From the NCBI GenBank assembly GCA_965644295.1, contig CBFFRP010000058.1, positions 62,001 to 126,000 of the forward strand: a stretch of DNA of 64,000 nt, written 5' to 3'. The notes beneath the pieces are model-generated. The model had not been told where the DNA came from. It saw only the letters and a program-made list of their open reading frames with translations, and searched no databases. Positions 45,261-56,457 of the stretch are shown piece by piece. Within the stretch, counting starts at the first letter, position 1. Every line of letters starts with the position of its first letter. Origin of the DNA: Paraphysomonas bandaiensis. Lineage: Eukaryota > Chrysophyceae. A program made the position numbers and the translations under genes.

Positions 45261-47016
45261 CTAGTCGGCGAGGGGGTCGATTGGCTTTCTGTATGGCGTT
45301 GGCAACTCTCCGCAGTTATACCCCGTGCTTCCTTCAAAGCAGCTGCACTTTCCAGTTGAGTAGTCGCATATACCGCGATCGGAACAGTCCACATGACAGA
45401 GATTCAGTCGACTCCCTACCCCTCGTCCTATACCAACCCACAACAGATGTCAAACATGTGATTAGCAATCAGCACAATACAGCACAGTCATTAACATCTA
45501 TACACAAAGCGACAGACGTACCCCCCGGAACTTGATTCTTGTTTTCACAGTCTGTTTCTACCACATTTGTATGAAGGTTATCACCAGATGGACAACGGCC
45601 TTCAAAAAAACACACACGTCAAATGAGGTATTTTACAAACAAACATGTATGGACCAAGTGTGTCCACACTGACAGCAGATATTCTATTCCAATTCATGCG
45701 ACAGCATAAGCGAGGAAAGTGAACTTACGCTTGGAGCAATCTGGTCCAAAGTACTCCGGTAATTGAGTTTGACCTCTATCTAGCCCCACTTCCCAGGAAG
45801 AGTCGCATACACATGCATGCATTACATCCGCATCCCAAGCAGTAGTAGCGGTGGCGTAACCATACTCGAACTGCCCACGAATAAGGGGCATACTATGTTC
45901 CAACTGGGCGATCTCTCGCATACTGAGACATTGACCATGACCAGAACAGTCGTTTGGACACCCCACTGCAAAATCGAAAGTTAAAGAATTGAAAATACAG
46001 GACAGTAAACTCACGTCGATTGCAGGCTTCTCCAGTGAAGGGTGGGAAGCACTCACATTGCCCAGTTCTACGGTTACAAATGCCCATATTAGAACACTCC
46101 GCTTGCGAATGAGCCTGATTCGTGGCCGAGGGGAAGTCGACGATTGCCTTACCCGTAGGACAAACTCCTGAGATATTAATATATTTAAGTGATAACTATA
46201 TATACTGCTTTCTACTCACTGTGGAAACAATGTCCACTTAGTGACGCGCCTTTCATAACCACATCAGTCGGAGCTCCCCAACCCTCATCGCATATACAAT
46301 TCTCTGTACAAAAATCACAGACACCTCTTCCATAACAGTCTCCGTAGAGTTTACAACCCAACCCCATCTGGGGATGACTGAGCGTAACAGTTACATTGTC
46401 CCAAGTCGGGTTGCGCACAGTACCAAGGGAAGTGTACGCCATGCGTACAGAAGCATTCGAGCTTAACTGAAAGACTTCCATATCACGGGCGGATGGCACA
46501 TTGTAGATTGTGTCGTGTGCAGGAAACCCACAATAGGCCCGGATACCGTTCTCGGCGTATATCTTAATGTGGATATGTGTCTCAGACCTGATAACGACGC
46601 CTGGTTTCTTAACAATCTGTAGTTTGGATGTACTATACGGATCCGTGTTATTATCAAAATTCCCTTCTAACCATGCTGCCACAAATAATAGTGATGGTTC
46701 CAATTCAAGATTATATATTGGATACGTGTCATCTACAAGACTAGGTGCTCGACCATCTGTAAACCTAGGCATTGTGACAGTAAACATTTCATTTTCTTCA
46801 ATATCCCATGTTGTTTTAAATTTTAATGATATTTCAACTGGTGAACCAACATTAGCATGAGAAAATGATAGTTCAGTAAGTATAAACCCTGCAATAGAAG
46901 TTAATATAGTCGTATGATAGTCATGTATATATATATACATCATCATTATAGATCTTACCTTGATGGGTGTGTAAGGTAACAAGAGTAATCAATACCTTAA
47001 TCACACAGGACCACAT
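45261..47016 (-). CDS. secreted EGF-repeat protein
   Basis: Six exons (47016-46959, 46888-46220, 46167-46015, 45965-45729, 45599-45522, 45427-45261) give 453 residues in frame, all introns in phase 1 (49-129 nt). The start MWSCVIKVLITLVTLHTHQG is a signal peptide. Residues ~21-190 form a beta-rich domain (SPVEISLKFKTTWDIEENE, EMFTVTMPRF) with N-glycosylation sequons. Tandem Cys-rich EGF/tenascin-type modules follow: GRGVCDFCTENCICDEGW, SNMGICNRRTGQCECFPPFT, CPNDCSGHGQCL, CHVDCSDRGICDYSTGKCSC. No C-terminal transmembrane segment or anchor is seen, so it is likely secreted or wall-associated. Phase-1 introns bounding modules suggest exon shuffling. The specific family is not identified. Confidence 0.85.
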
Positions 47017-47112
47017 CCTTACTGGATGCTGAGGTTATAATATATTCCAATCTATCTATCTATATATGAGTGTGAGTTCTATCTGTCTGTTGTATTGATA
47101 CATACATACATA

Positions 47113-48808
47113 CAGTCAGTTCTCGATATCGTCAATGAGGTATGGTAAAAATGTCCGTTATGGGAAATGAAATAGGCTTGGTACAGGGTTTTTAAGCTAA
47201 AACCCCCGATTTTATATAAAACTACAGTTTTATATAAAAATCCCCTATTTTGCGTGACTTTTGTAAAAGTGATTATAGAAGTTAGCAATATATTGGATGC
47301 TGTATGTGCAGAGAGTATGCAACAGAGAGAGTATCATGAACACATTCATAATATATACTCACATTGTTGTACGTAACGATGTCAGTTGAATGCAGCATCG
47401 GTACCAAGCGCAAGAAATCTTTGAGTACTTTCTCGGATGTGCAGAAATGAAACTTCGTGAAAGAATATAAAGAGGGTCATTTCACAACCCTCAACCAATT
47501 CGTTGCATACAAGAAGAACATATTCAGCTGTTCAGCATTATGCAAATGGATTAAAGCCAGTGATAATGGGACATTGAAGATCCTTACATTACATTAGTCA
47601 AACCCATGGCTGGTTTGACAGAAATATTACTATATGGTGGATCAATTCGGTATTTGATCCTTGGTACAGACGACGATTTGGATCACTTAAGTGTATTATA
47701 TTGTTTGACAACTGCTCGTCACATGTCGGCATTGACGAACAGTTGTACCCTTCGTACATTAGTGAACGGTATTGCAGTAACTTAGCAATTGGAAGATGCT
47801 GGCGTAAAGCGAATTGTTTGCCACTACCAATGCAGCAGCAACTGATTACTGAATATGGGTCAGCGGATAGAAATATATATAAGATATCTGACGACGATCT
47901 CGCTTCAATGTGCAACCTAATGTCAACTCTGTGTATCAAAGTTAGGGAGCTTTCGGCTGTGCCTGATATAGTTTCAGGAATTACTGAGATGAGTTCATTT
48001 ACTGCCGAACAGCGAGCAAGCGCAGTGAAATTATGGTGTAATGTGGAAAATGATCCATTGGTTGTCGAAACTGAAATTGAGGAAGCCATGGAGCGCTTCG
48101 AATCTTTTTCTATTTCTCCGCAAATACCGATGGTGGATGATCATTGTCAAACTGATACAAATATTGACCCTGCAACTTCATCTAAGGTAACTTTGAATCA
48201 ATTCAATGATGCCATGCGTGTTGTATATGACTTTACTATGGGAAATAGTGATGAGGATGCTGATGCTTTGCACTACACGTTTGTTAAGGCCGCTTCTGAA
48301 GTTACTAAACGTTACTTAGAGAAGCGCAAAAGGTCTTCGTCACAACTTTTTTCTCCGCTTCTCGGAGTTATGTCACAATACAGCACTTTTTCTCGGTGTA
48401 GAGATCTAATTCTACACTATAGCAGCGTTATGTAGTAACTATGTTATACAGCTGTCCTGTGTCGTTAAGACAAGCATTTTTATCATGTAATAACAAGGCT
48501 TTCCACATAATTAATCTGTAGTGCCATAATAGAAAGTTTTTCAGCCTTAAACACAGTATCCTGCTAAATTCAATTGTGATATCCAGAATTTTAAACATAG
48601 ACTTAGGGTTTTTAGTATAAAACCGTGGTTTTAATATCCAAAAACTGAGTTTTATGCAAAATATCTGAATTTTTAAACAAAAACTGGCTTTTTTATAAAT
48701 AAACCTGTTTTTTTTCAAATAAAACCCGGGTTTTTAATGGTAAAAATGTCCGTTATTGGAAATTGTAACCCTATGGTACAATCCATTGACGATATCGAGA
48801 ACTGACTG
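47113..48808 (+). mobile_element. pogo/Tigger-type DNA transposon, inactive
   Basis: Terminal inverted repeats begin CAGTCAGTTCTCGATATCG and are identical for about 25 bp at both ends; similarity continues in part through AATGTCCGTTA. The 1,696-bp element is flanked by TA on both sides (47111-47112 and 48809-48810). Subterminal DNA is rich in AAAACC(C)-type words in both orientations. It encodes a broken transposase (next entry). Confidence 0.85.
47379..48435 (+). pseudogene. pogo-like transposase with CENP-B-type HTH, broken
   Basis: From ATG at 47379 the frame reads an HTH-type start (TKRKKSLSTFSDVQK), is stopped by TGA at 47448, and stays recognisable to about 47540 (EYKEGHFTTLNQFVAYKK, ALCKWIKA). 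A second frame from about 47600 has the DDE core part WWINSVFDPWYRRRFGSLK, then LFDNCSSHV (second catalytic Asp), and runs to a stop at 48433-48435. The first catalytic Asp and about 150 residues between are missing. The copy cannot make an active enzyme. Confidence 0.65.
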
Positions 48809-48810
48809 TA

Positions 48811-49361
48811 CATACAAGTACATACATACATACATACATTATATACGTCCAGGAATACAGGAATACAATATGTAAATGGAATGTATTGTACTGATTATAT
48901 CACAAGTATACATCATACGTATTCTTAGATGCCCGTTTTGCTTAGGGAATACAGAGAATACACCACGTATTCTACTTTTCAATCACAGAGATCTGCTGAT
49001 GAGACCAACTACTTCCTTATACAATCAATGTATTCTATATAATAATACAGAGAAATCTTCTTGAAAAAAGTGTGAAAAAATGAACGGCAGAAAATGCGAC
49101 AACTGGCTGTCATACAATGAACCACTTGAGGTCTCCCAGGGGGGGGTCATGTACTACTGTATATATGAAGATGTACAGTATATACCATACATATCTACGT
49201 GTTTCTCTCTATATAAGTGTGTTTCCATCATTCCTTATACATTAAGACACATAGACATCATCATCATATCATCATCACATCAATTCTATCCTTCATTCAT
49301 ATATAAGTTTATAATATTTAGTTAGATATAACCAAGTAATCAAACAAACACATCAATTATC
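48811..49361. promoter_or_regulatory. upstream region of SEC63
   Basis: 551 bp of AT-rich DNA between the transposon and the SEC63 start, with CATA runs (48811-48838). Small ORFs are not convincing. Confidence 0.4.
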
Positions 49362-51585
49362 ATGTTAGATTATGATAATAGTGCATTCTATTATTTTGCT
49401 ATTACATTTTTATGCTTTTATCTAATACCAGGTACATGGTATTTTATATCTGAATGTATACAAGCATTTAGTAGTACTAAATCTACTGATATTAATCCAC
49501 GTACATCATTGGAAAAAAATAAATCAACACAATTAAAAAAAAAGACAACTGGGATTGCAAGATTACAGAAATGGCCATTTATTATTAATTTCATATTCCT
49601 TATTATTGCATACATGTTGTTCTTTTATCTTTTCCAAATGGTGTATACTCATGGTGAAGTTAGTAGATTTGATCCATATCAAATACTTGGCATTGAACCT
49701 GGACTTGATGTTGGGGATATTAAGAAAGCCTACAGAAAGCTCTCACTAAAGTACCATCCTGACAAGAACCCCGGAGATAAAGTGGCCGAAGAAATGTTTA
49801 TGAAGATTGCGAAAGCATATGAAGCCCTTACGGATGAAGTTGCCAGAGAAAACTATGAGAAATTCGGCAACCCTGACGGGAAGCAGGCGCTTGAGGTCTC
49901 GATTGGGTTGCCAACTGCCATTTTGGAGAACCCGAAGGTGGTGTTGGTCCTCTATCTAATTGCAATGGTCATTGTCATTCCTGTGGGTGTCGGACTGTGG
50001 TATGCCAACTCGAAACAATACGGTGAAAAGAATATCAAATACGAAACCTACTCTCTCTTTTATCAGCTTTTGACTGAGGGGACTCGTATCAAAATGATGC
50101 CCGAGGTACTTTCTACGGCTGTCGAGTGTCGAGATCTGCATCAGACGGACTGGCCCAGAGAAGAGGTGACCAAATTTTACGGGAAGTTACTTGCCTCCAA
50201 GCAAATGCAAAAGGCTAAGATTGATCACCCTACAATGCTGCAGACGAATCTGCTGTTGCATGCCCACGTTTTGCGCTTGGATAGCGATATCACCCCTGTA
50301 AGTCGAATATAAATACAGGCTTATTGTGCTGATGCTCTATAGGTTATGCGAAAACAACTTGATTCTATTCTTCAAGTTTCTCCGGAGCTGGTTGAAGGAA
50401 TGATTGCCATCGCCCATCAGAAGAGATATTTGCAGACCACCATCGCCACCATCAAGTTCTCGCAGTGTCTCATACAGCGACTCTGGCACACAGACAGTTC
50501 GTTGCTTCAGCTACCACACTTTACGGAGGCAGAGGTCAAAGGAGCTAGTCGTAAGGGACAGGTGAAATTTCTGAGAGATTATTTGAACCTTCCAGATGAG
50601 GAGAAGAGAGGCCTTGCGAAGGTCAGTGATGAGGAGCGCAACGACATTCTGGTCGCCTGTAACGAGATCATTCCCCGCCTCAGTGTCAACTACAAACTGT
50701 TTGTTGAAGAAGATGAAGAAGAAGAGGAGGCACCAGAGGAGGTGAATGAGGATGAGTCTAACGAGGACGAATCTCTATTGAAGTACAAATCTGTTGCCGC
50801 GGCTGCTGCAGCCATTAGTGGAGAGCGCATATATGAGAAGGATGTAGTTACTCTACGTGTGATTCTCACCCGTGAGAATGTCCCAGAGGTAACTTCGACA
50901 TAACCGTTGTTCTTATATAATGGGTGTTTAGGGTGAAGTTGCTCCTCCTGTCCATGCCCCCTACTTCCCTCGTCCTCTGCGTGAAACCTGGTGGGTTGTG
51001 CTCACCGACAAGCCCAAGGCCGACCCTCGTAAGAAGGGTAGTGAGCCTCGGGCAAATATGTACGCTGTAGAGAAGATCAGTAAGCAAGACAGGGTCGTCC
51101 AGCACGAAATCAGGTTTGGTGCCCCCGACAAAGCTGGGAAATATCAGCTGGAGCTAAATGTGTACTCGGGATGCTATATGGGGCTCGATCAGACTGTAGA
51201 AATCGAATTTGAGGTTTTTCCCGCCACAGAGCTTCCAGAATACGTTCCTCATCCTGAAGATGTATGTAATATGTTTCGGGAGTTTTATGACCTATTAATG
51301 TGTGTATAATTCAGGTCCAGTTGGATAACGAAGCGTCTCTATTCGAACAGATGTTGGTGTCCAATCTTGACGAGGAAGAGAGCTCTGACGAGGATGAATC
51401 AGACGATGAGGATGGTAAGTAGCTATATTGATTCTATTTGTCTGCTGTGTGATGACATAGTGTATGAAGTAGCCAGTATGACGGCTGCCCAGCGTAAGAG
51501 ACGGCAGAAAAAGCAAGCCGCTAAGGCCACAGATAAGGCTGAGAGCGACGATGGTTCTGATGACGGCTCCGAGGATGAAGACTAG
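49362..51585 (+). CDS. SEC63: translocation protein SEC63
   Basis: Five exons (49362-50297, 50343-50888, 50932-51261, 51315-51414, 51461-51585) give 678 residues; introns are 43-53 nt. Membrane segments lie near 8-25, 72-93 and 190-212 (VVLVLYLIAMVIVIPVGVG). The lumenal J domain between the second and third has YQILGIEPGLDVGDIKKAYR and an intact HPD (132-134), which triggers BiP ATPase. The cytosolic Brl/SEC63 domain follows (QVSPELVEGMIAIAHQKRY, ETWWVVLTDKPK, GKYQLELNVYSGCYMGLDQ) and then an acidic tail (EDEESDDEDG... DDGSEDED), which in yeast contacts SEC62. It is part of the ER translocon. Family topology and length are normal. Confidence 0.96.
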
Positions 51586-52472
51586 GCAGTTTCTTCGTAC
51601 AATCGAACCACAGATAGGAGAATTTCTTACTTAAGCATAGCGTGTCAATTAGTTAGATTTCTATTGCGATCTGATTTGTGGATTGATTGGAGCATTATCA
51701 CGGAGGTAAATGTTGGAATGGTAGAATTAAACGAGCAATTGGCTTAGACGCATGACTAGCTTTTATGCTAGGCATAATGTGTAGCACGCGTGATGCACTT
51801 GCTGCCTTAGATAATAATGAATTTCGATATTGAATTCGCTATTGCATATGTTATTCATCCTTTAACCTACTTGACCAGACCTTTACAGTTAACCTTGATA
51901 GTGTAATTCATCGTGGTTTAGTAATCCTCCCCTCAAGACATACCCAAGTAAAAAATATTGTATGAAACTCTCATCTCCGCGGCACTGTGAGTATTCGTGA
52001 TGTACTTTAGGTTTCCTGGTTAAGCTGCTTTTGGGACTATTTCTACTTCTGGCGACCACTAAATATCTTACCTATCAGCATATTTTCAACTCTGGTGCTA
52101 TCTTACTACCAAACATTAAACAACTACGTCTGTGCGCGCACTCATGGCTGTATAAAATCGAATATGTTTTAAGTTTAGAACCGGGACTAATGTTTTTCAT
52201 TGTTCTTTTGCTGCAGAATATATAGTCTAGTTGAGTGAATTACTTGATTTAAGTATATCGTACTTTTTATAGTTCCTAGGGTACCACCATTTTTAGCTCA
52301 TGCAAACAATGCATTCGCCGAACAATTTCAGGACAGCTGATTAGAGATTCTTTTGTTTGAGAGGTGTGCTAATGGAATATCTGCAACGCCTGTAGTTTAA
52401 GGGATATTGTATCTTTGACTATTGGGTCGCAGGATATCTTGATGCCCTCAACAGAGTCGGAATCACACCTGA
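51586..52472. other. intergenic
   Basis: SEC63 3' region and spacer; no supported gene. Confidence 0.45.
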
Positions 52473-52740
52473 GTGATATCTCCCATAGCCAAATGTGGTG
52501 GTGCATGTGACAAAAAGAAAGATCTCTTGCTGCCTGCTGAATCAACCATCGGTGATGAGTTCACCTTTAAGGACTCTAAAATCCTGAACTCAGCAGATGC
52601 CAGGTATATATTAGTATTCTGCTTGCTCACTGCGTTTGCTTTTTTGAATGATAGATACCAAATATCTGTTCACATTATTGGGCATCTGTGTGGATCATGG
52701 ATGTAATGGCAACGCGATTAGACCAGTTATGTTTAGCAGC
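52473..52740 (+). repeat. dispersed repeat A, copy 2
   Basis: Same order of blocks as 12172-12570 (CATAGCCAAATG..., TCAGCAGATGCCAGGTATAT, ATTCTGCTTGCTCACTGCGT, TTCACATTATTGGGCATCTG). It contains a 77-codon frame (MISPIAKCGGACDKKKDLLL...) whose copy-1 counterpart is diverged and carries an insertion. The encoded peptide is not recognised. Confidence 0.6.
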
Positions 52741-53303
52741 AGCCCAAGTTGAGATATACTATGTTCGTCTTGTGGATTCAGCTGTTCATGCATGATAATG
52801 ATGCACAATGACCAAGCAAGGACATAACTGTCCATCATATACACTGTATTCCAGTGTATTTCATAGATGCAATCAAAAATTAACCGACCCTCTGTATGTA
52901 TATATATATACCGGTATACAGCACTGTATACCACTACTAAACTACATACGATCTTTATACACCAGCAGTATACAATTCTCTGGAAGCATATGTATGGTAT
53001 GTACTCTAGACAAGTGTATATGGTACATGGTATAGAGCATATGGTGGTGTAGGTGTATGTATACATATCAGATACATACATAACCATATATACAATCAAC
53101 ACATACACATATCACACTCTTACAATATATACAACTAAGTCATAGTATTCTACCATATCATATGGTATTGTTTGATTATATGATATTATATTCCATACAA
53201 GATACGGATATACTTCCCTCATGATGATGTGTTAACGGCATCTATATATATGCATCTCATACTATAGTAATAACATATATATACATTCAAAGATATTATT
53301 AGA
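52741..53303. other. intergenic / promoter space
   Basis: AT-rich, with TATA-like runs just upstream of the next start. No gene is supported. Confidence 0.4.
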
Positions 53304-54412
53304 ATGTTAATGAGAAATATTACACATATGAAACAATTTATATCTTCTATAAGACGACATCGAATTGTTTTTTATAGAAGATTAACATCACAAAAGGAAA
53401 CAGGGAAAGAATCTGTGAATAAATCTACTAATGAAGCTGTATCACATGAAGGCAGTTCAACCAAGAAATCATCTTCATTTTCTTCATATACACAAGCTAT
53501 TAATCACTCTATTGGTGATATCGAGAGAGTTTTAATGGATCGAATACATGAATCGAATAAAAGGCGTTTTAGGATAGTATTCTTCTCGACTGTGTTTGGT
53601 ATTTTTTGGTTTTTTGCTGTGTTTGGTGGAACAATATCGAAAAAGCTAAGAAGTTTAACAACTGGTCTAGCCTTGGAAACTTTAGAAGACAAATCCATCA
53701 AAATCCAGACTCAGGAGCTTGCAATGGCAGTGGTGCAAACTGTTCTTAATGACAAAGAAGTTACAGCACAGGCTGCTGCATTTTTGCGTGAGGCCTCACA
53801 CACACCGGAAACTCAAGAGGCATTGCTTCAACTTACTCTACATGTACTACAGCACCCAGACTCTGTACAAGAGCTCTCAGTGCTTACTAAACGAGTTGTA
53901 GCTGAGCTGGCTAACGATAAGGTCGTAATATGTAAACACACCGTGTATCTTTTCTCAAATCTCGCAACAGGAAACAATACGTCACATTGGTGAGCTTCTC
54001 TGTGAGGTGTTTAATAGTCCACTTATGATGTCTCGGCTGAGCGCACTCGTCGGGGAATTGTGTCAGGACAAGGAAGTGTACGGAGCTGTTTCTGATCTAG
54101 CTGTAAAGGTGGCAGCGGAGCCACCTGTAGTAGAAGTATGAAATGTTTTTACGTCTCGTTGGTGCTTGTCTAATGACATGTTTTTAGGCCGTCAATGAGT
54201 TGCTGCTTAACTCAGCTAACTATGTATTGAATGACGAAGAGGTGTGAGATTACCCATTCATTTTTACCCTTATACTTTTGGAAATGTAGATTGCATCACA
54301 CTCAAGGCAGTTTGTGGAGGACGTTATGCGGGACGATAAGCTACAGAGGGAAGGCGGAAATGCGATATGGAACAGTGTGTATCACGCTCTTGCACCAGGG
54401 GCACTCAGGTAG
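53304..54412 (+). CDS. probable mitochondrial single-pass membrane protein, unknown family
   Basis: Four exons (53304-53921, 53971-54135, 54188-54241, 54290-54412) give 319 residues; introns are 49, 52 and 48 nt, all phase 0. The start (MLMRNITHMKQFISSIRRHR) is rich in Arg and hydroxyl residues and lacks acids, like a mitochondrial presequence. A transmembrane helix follows near 93-112 (IVFFSTVFGIFWFFAVFGG). The rest is helical and repeat-like (TQELAMAVVQTVLNDKEVTA, AAAFLREASHTPETQEALLQ, LSALVGELCQDKEVYGAV). It ends SRQFVEDVMRDDKLQREGGN then AIWNSVYHALAPGALR. Homologues with this conserved end exist in my memory of plant and protist hypothetical proteins, but I cannot name a function. Confidence 0.75.
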
Positions 54413-56457
54413 ACATTCTGTTGCTTCTAGCTATTACCTCTTACGGTGTTAAAGGATTGTTGGGTTTGGAGTTGTCTGCGCCTCTGTTGGATTGGCAGGG
54501 CTAATGTTTTCTCCTTATTAGGGAATATGCAAATGGTTTATGATAGATATATGTGATTTTTTTGTTGCCTCATCATGTGTAGAGAATGTTTTATCATTTT
54601 TGAGGTCGTAGATTTGTAGTAGCATTGCATTTTCCTATTAGGTGATCACTGTAGCCATCACACTCTACTCTGTTAATAGATATTGTTACTGAATCAGAGT
54701 ATCACATTTCTACGTTTTGCAGTCCATTTACCACTAGCTGGAAGAGATATTTGCAACCAGCAACACACTCTTTATTTCTACCTACAGCATTGCTGCACTT
54801 CGTTCAGCGTGCATTAATACTTTTCCAACACTGCGATGTGGGTATACTTGCCGACGATATTTTGCATCAAAACGAATAATTTGACGTGTGTACTAGTATG
54901 TAGTATTCTACAAAATACAAAGAACATGGACAGCGTCAATAATACTACTCTGTCAGTGTTTGTCAACAATACTTTGAAATCTATTGGGGTCTCAATCTAT
55001 TGTCCACAACCCTTACCACATTTATATTCAAGTATGATGCCTTCGCTCCAACAAAAACATTCGATATATTCTTAACTTTTCTAACGTAGCTTTAAAACCA
55101 ACGCTAGCATGTCACCTTAAAATCAAAAGGTATATCATAATACAAAAATAGTACAACACCATAAGACAGCACTATCTATTTTTTTTAATATACGTAATTA
55201 AAGTGCTGTAGTGTATATGTTTGTTATGTTGGTATAGCAAATGAACTTGCAGCGATATCAAACTACAGCGCTCATATCGGTCAGAATGGACGTTAATTAT
55301 TCATGTTATTACGGCAAGTCTATGACATACTGCTAGACGGACATAGAACAGAGATATAAAAGTACGAACTAAAGTCTAGAACATAGTGCATAAGTACAGC
55401 AATGTATAGTATAGTACATAGTATTGTATATTGGGTATAGTATACAGTTTATAGTATATATAAATCACAAATCACACAATGGAGTTATAACAGTTTCCAC
55501 GAGTTCTCCATAAAGCATTATGTATCACATGTTTTGCCTTTAATATTGGTGGAGGGGTTCATGGAGAATATGCTTGTTGCCTATGGCTATGGCTATGGCT
55601 ATGGCGGGCTATGTACTATATAACGAGTATCCAAATAAGATGCATATCCACATCATATCCACACAACTTTCAGGAAATATACTGCATTTTGAACTCTTTT
55701 CTTTTAAAACTCTAATTTTGGCGCTAGGAAGTTATTAAAAAGGCCACTTATTCAAGTTTTGCTGCTTCGTATATCTTGTGGTAGTATACCGTGTCGTATA
55801 CCATTGTATACAGTAGTCCAATACATTGTACGAGTTTTATAGTGGGAATTCACTGAAAGTGAAGAAAAAGGTCAAAAATCATGAAAAAGTACCTTTTATA
55901 TTTAATTCCATAACTTTTTTAATTTTAGCAATCGAAATACAATGATTTTTAACACGAAAATATACCGTACATTGGAGAACTAAAATAGTGAGTTTCTATT
56001 TACAAAAATAAAGGATTTTCATCATATTTATTTCCTATATACTACAAGTACGTACAGTATATACTGATATTGTATACAGAGTGTGTGTCCACGTACTAAT
56101 GATGGTAATGATACCACACGAAGTGGACGAAGTTCGATGTATTGAAGTGTAAAGTTCAATGCACGCACTTCGTTTGATTTCGATTATGAATAACAAGGAG
56201 ATGATACTGTGCGTCATATATATGTGTATAGGGGAGATATATATACTTATATATGTATACATGCATATTATATATAGTGATTTATAATATGATTGATATA
56301 TAGATAGATGAGTAGAGTAAAGAATAAATGATATGATTTCATTACAGGAGCTTCTATAGTCATAATGTGAATAGATTTTTATTGAGTATGAGTGGATTAT
56401 GAGGGTTATCTATACAGGCTACCATATCATGTCAATTAACATCAATTATATTACAAA
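54413..56457. other. 2-kb intergenic stretch
   Basis: AT-rich, no sup­ported gene. A short CTATGG tandem (four units) lies at 55581-55604. ORFs at 54836-55075 (+) and 56035-56262 (-) have no similarity and odd composition. Confidence 0.45.
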
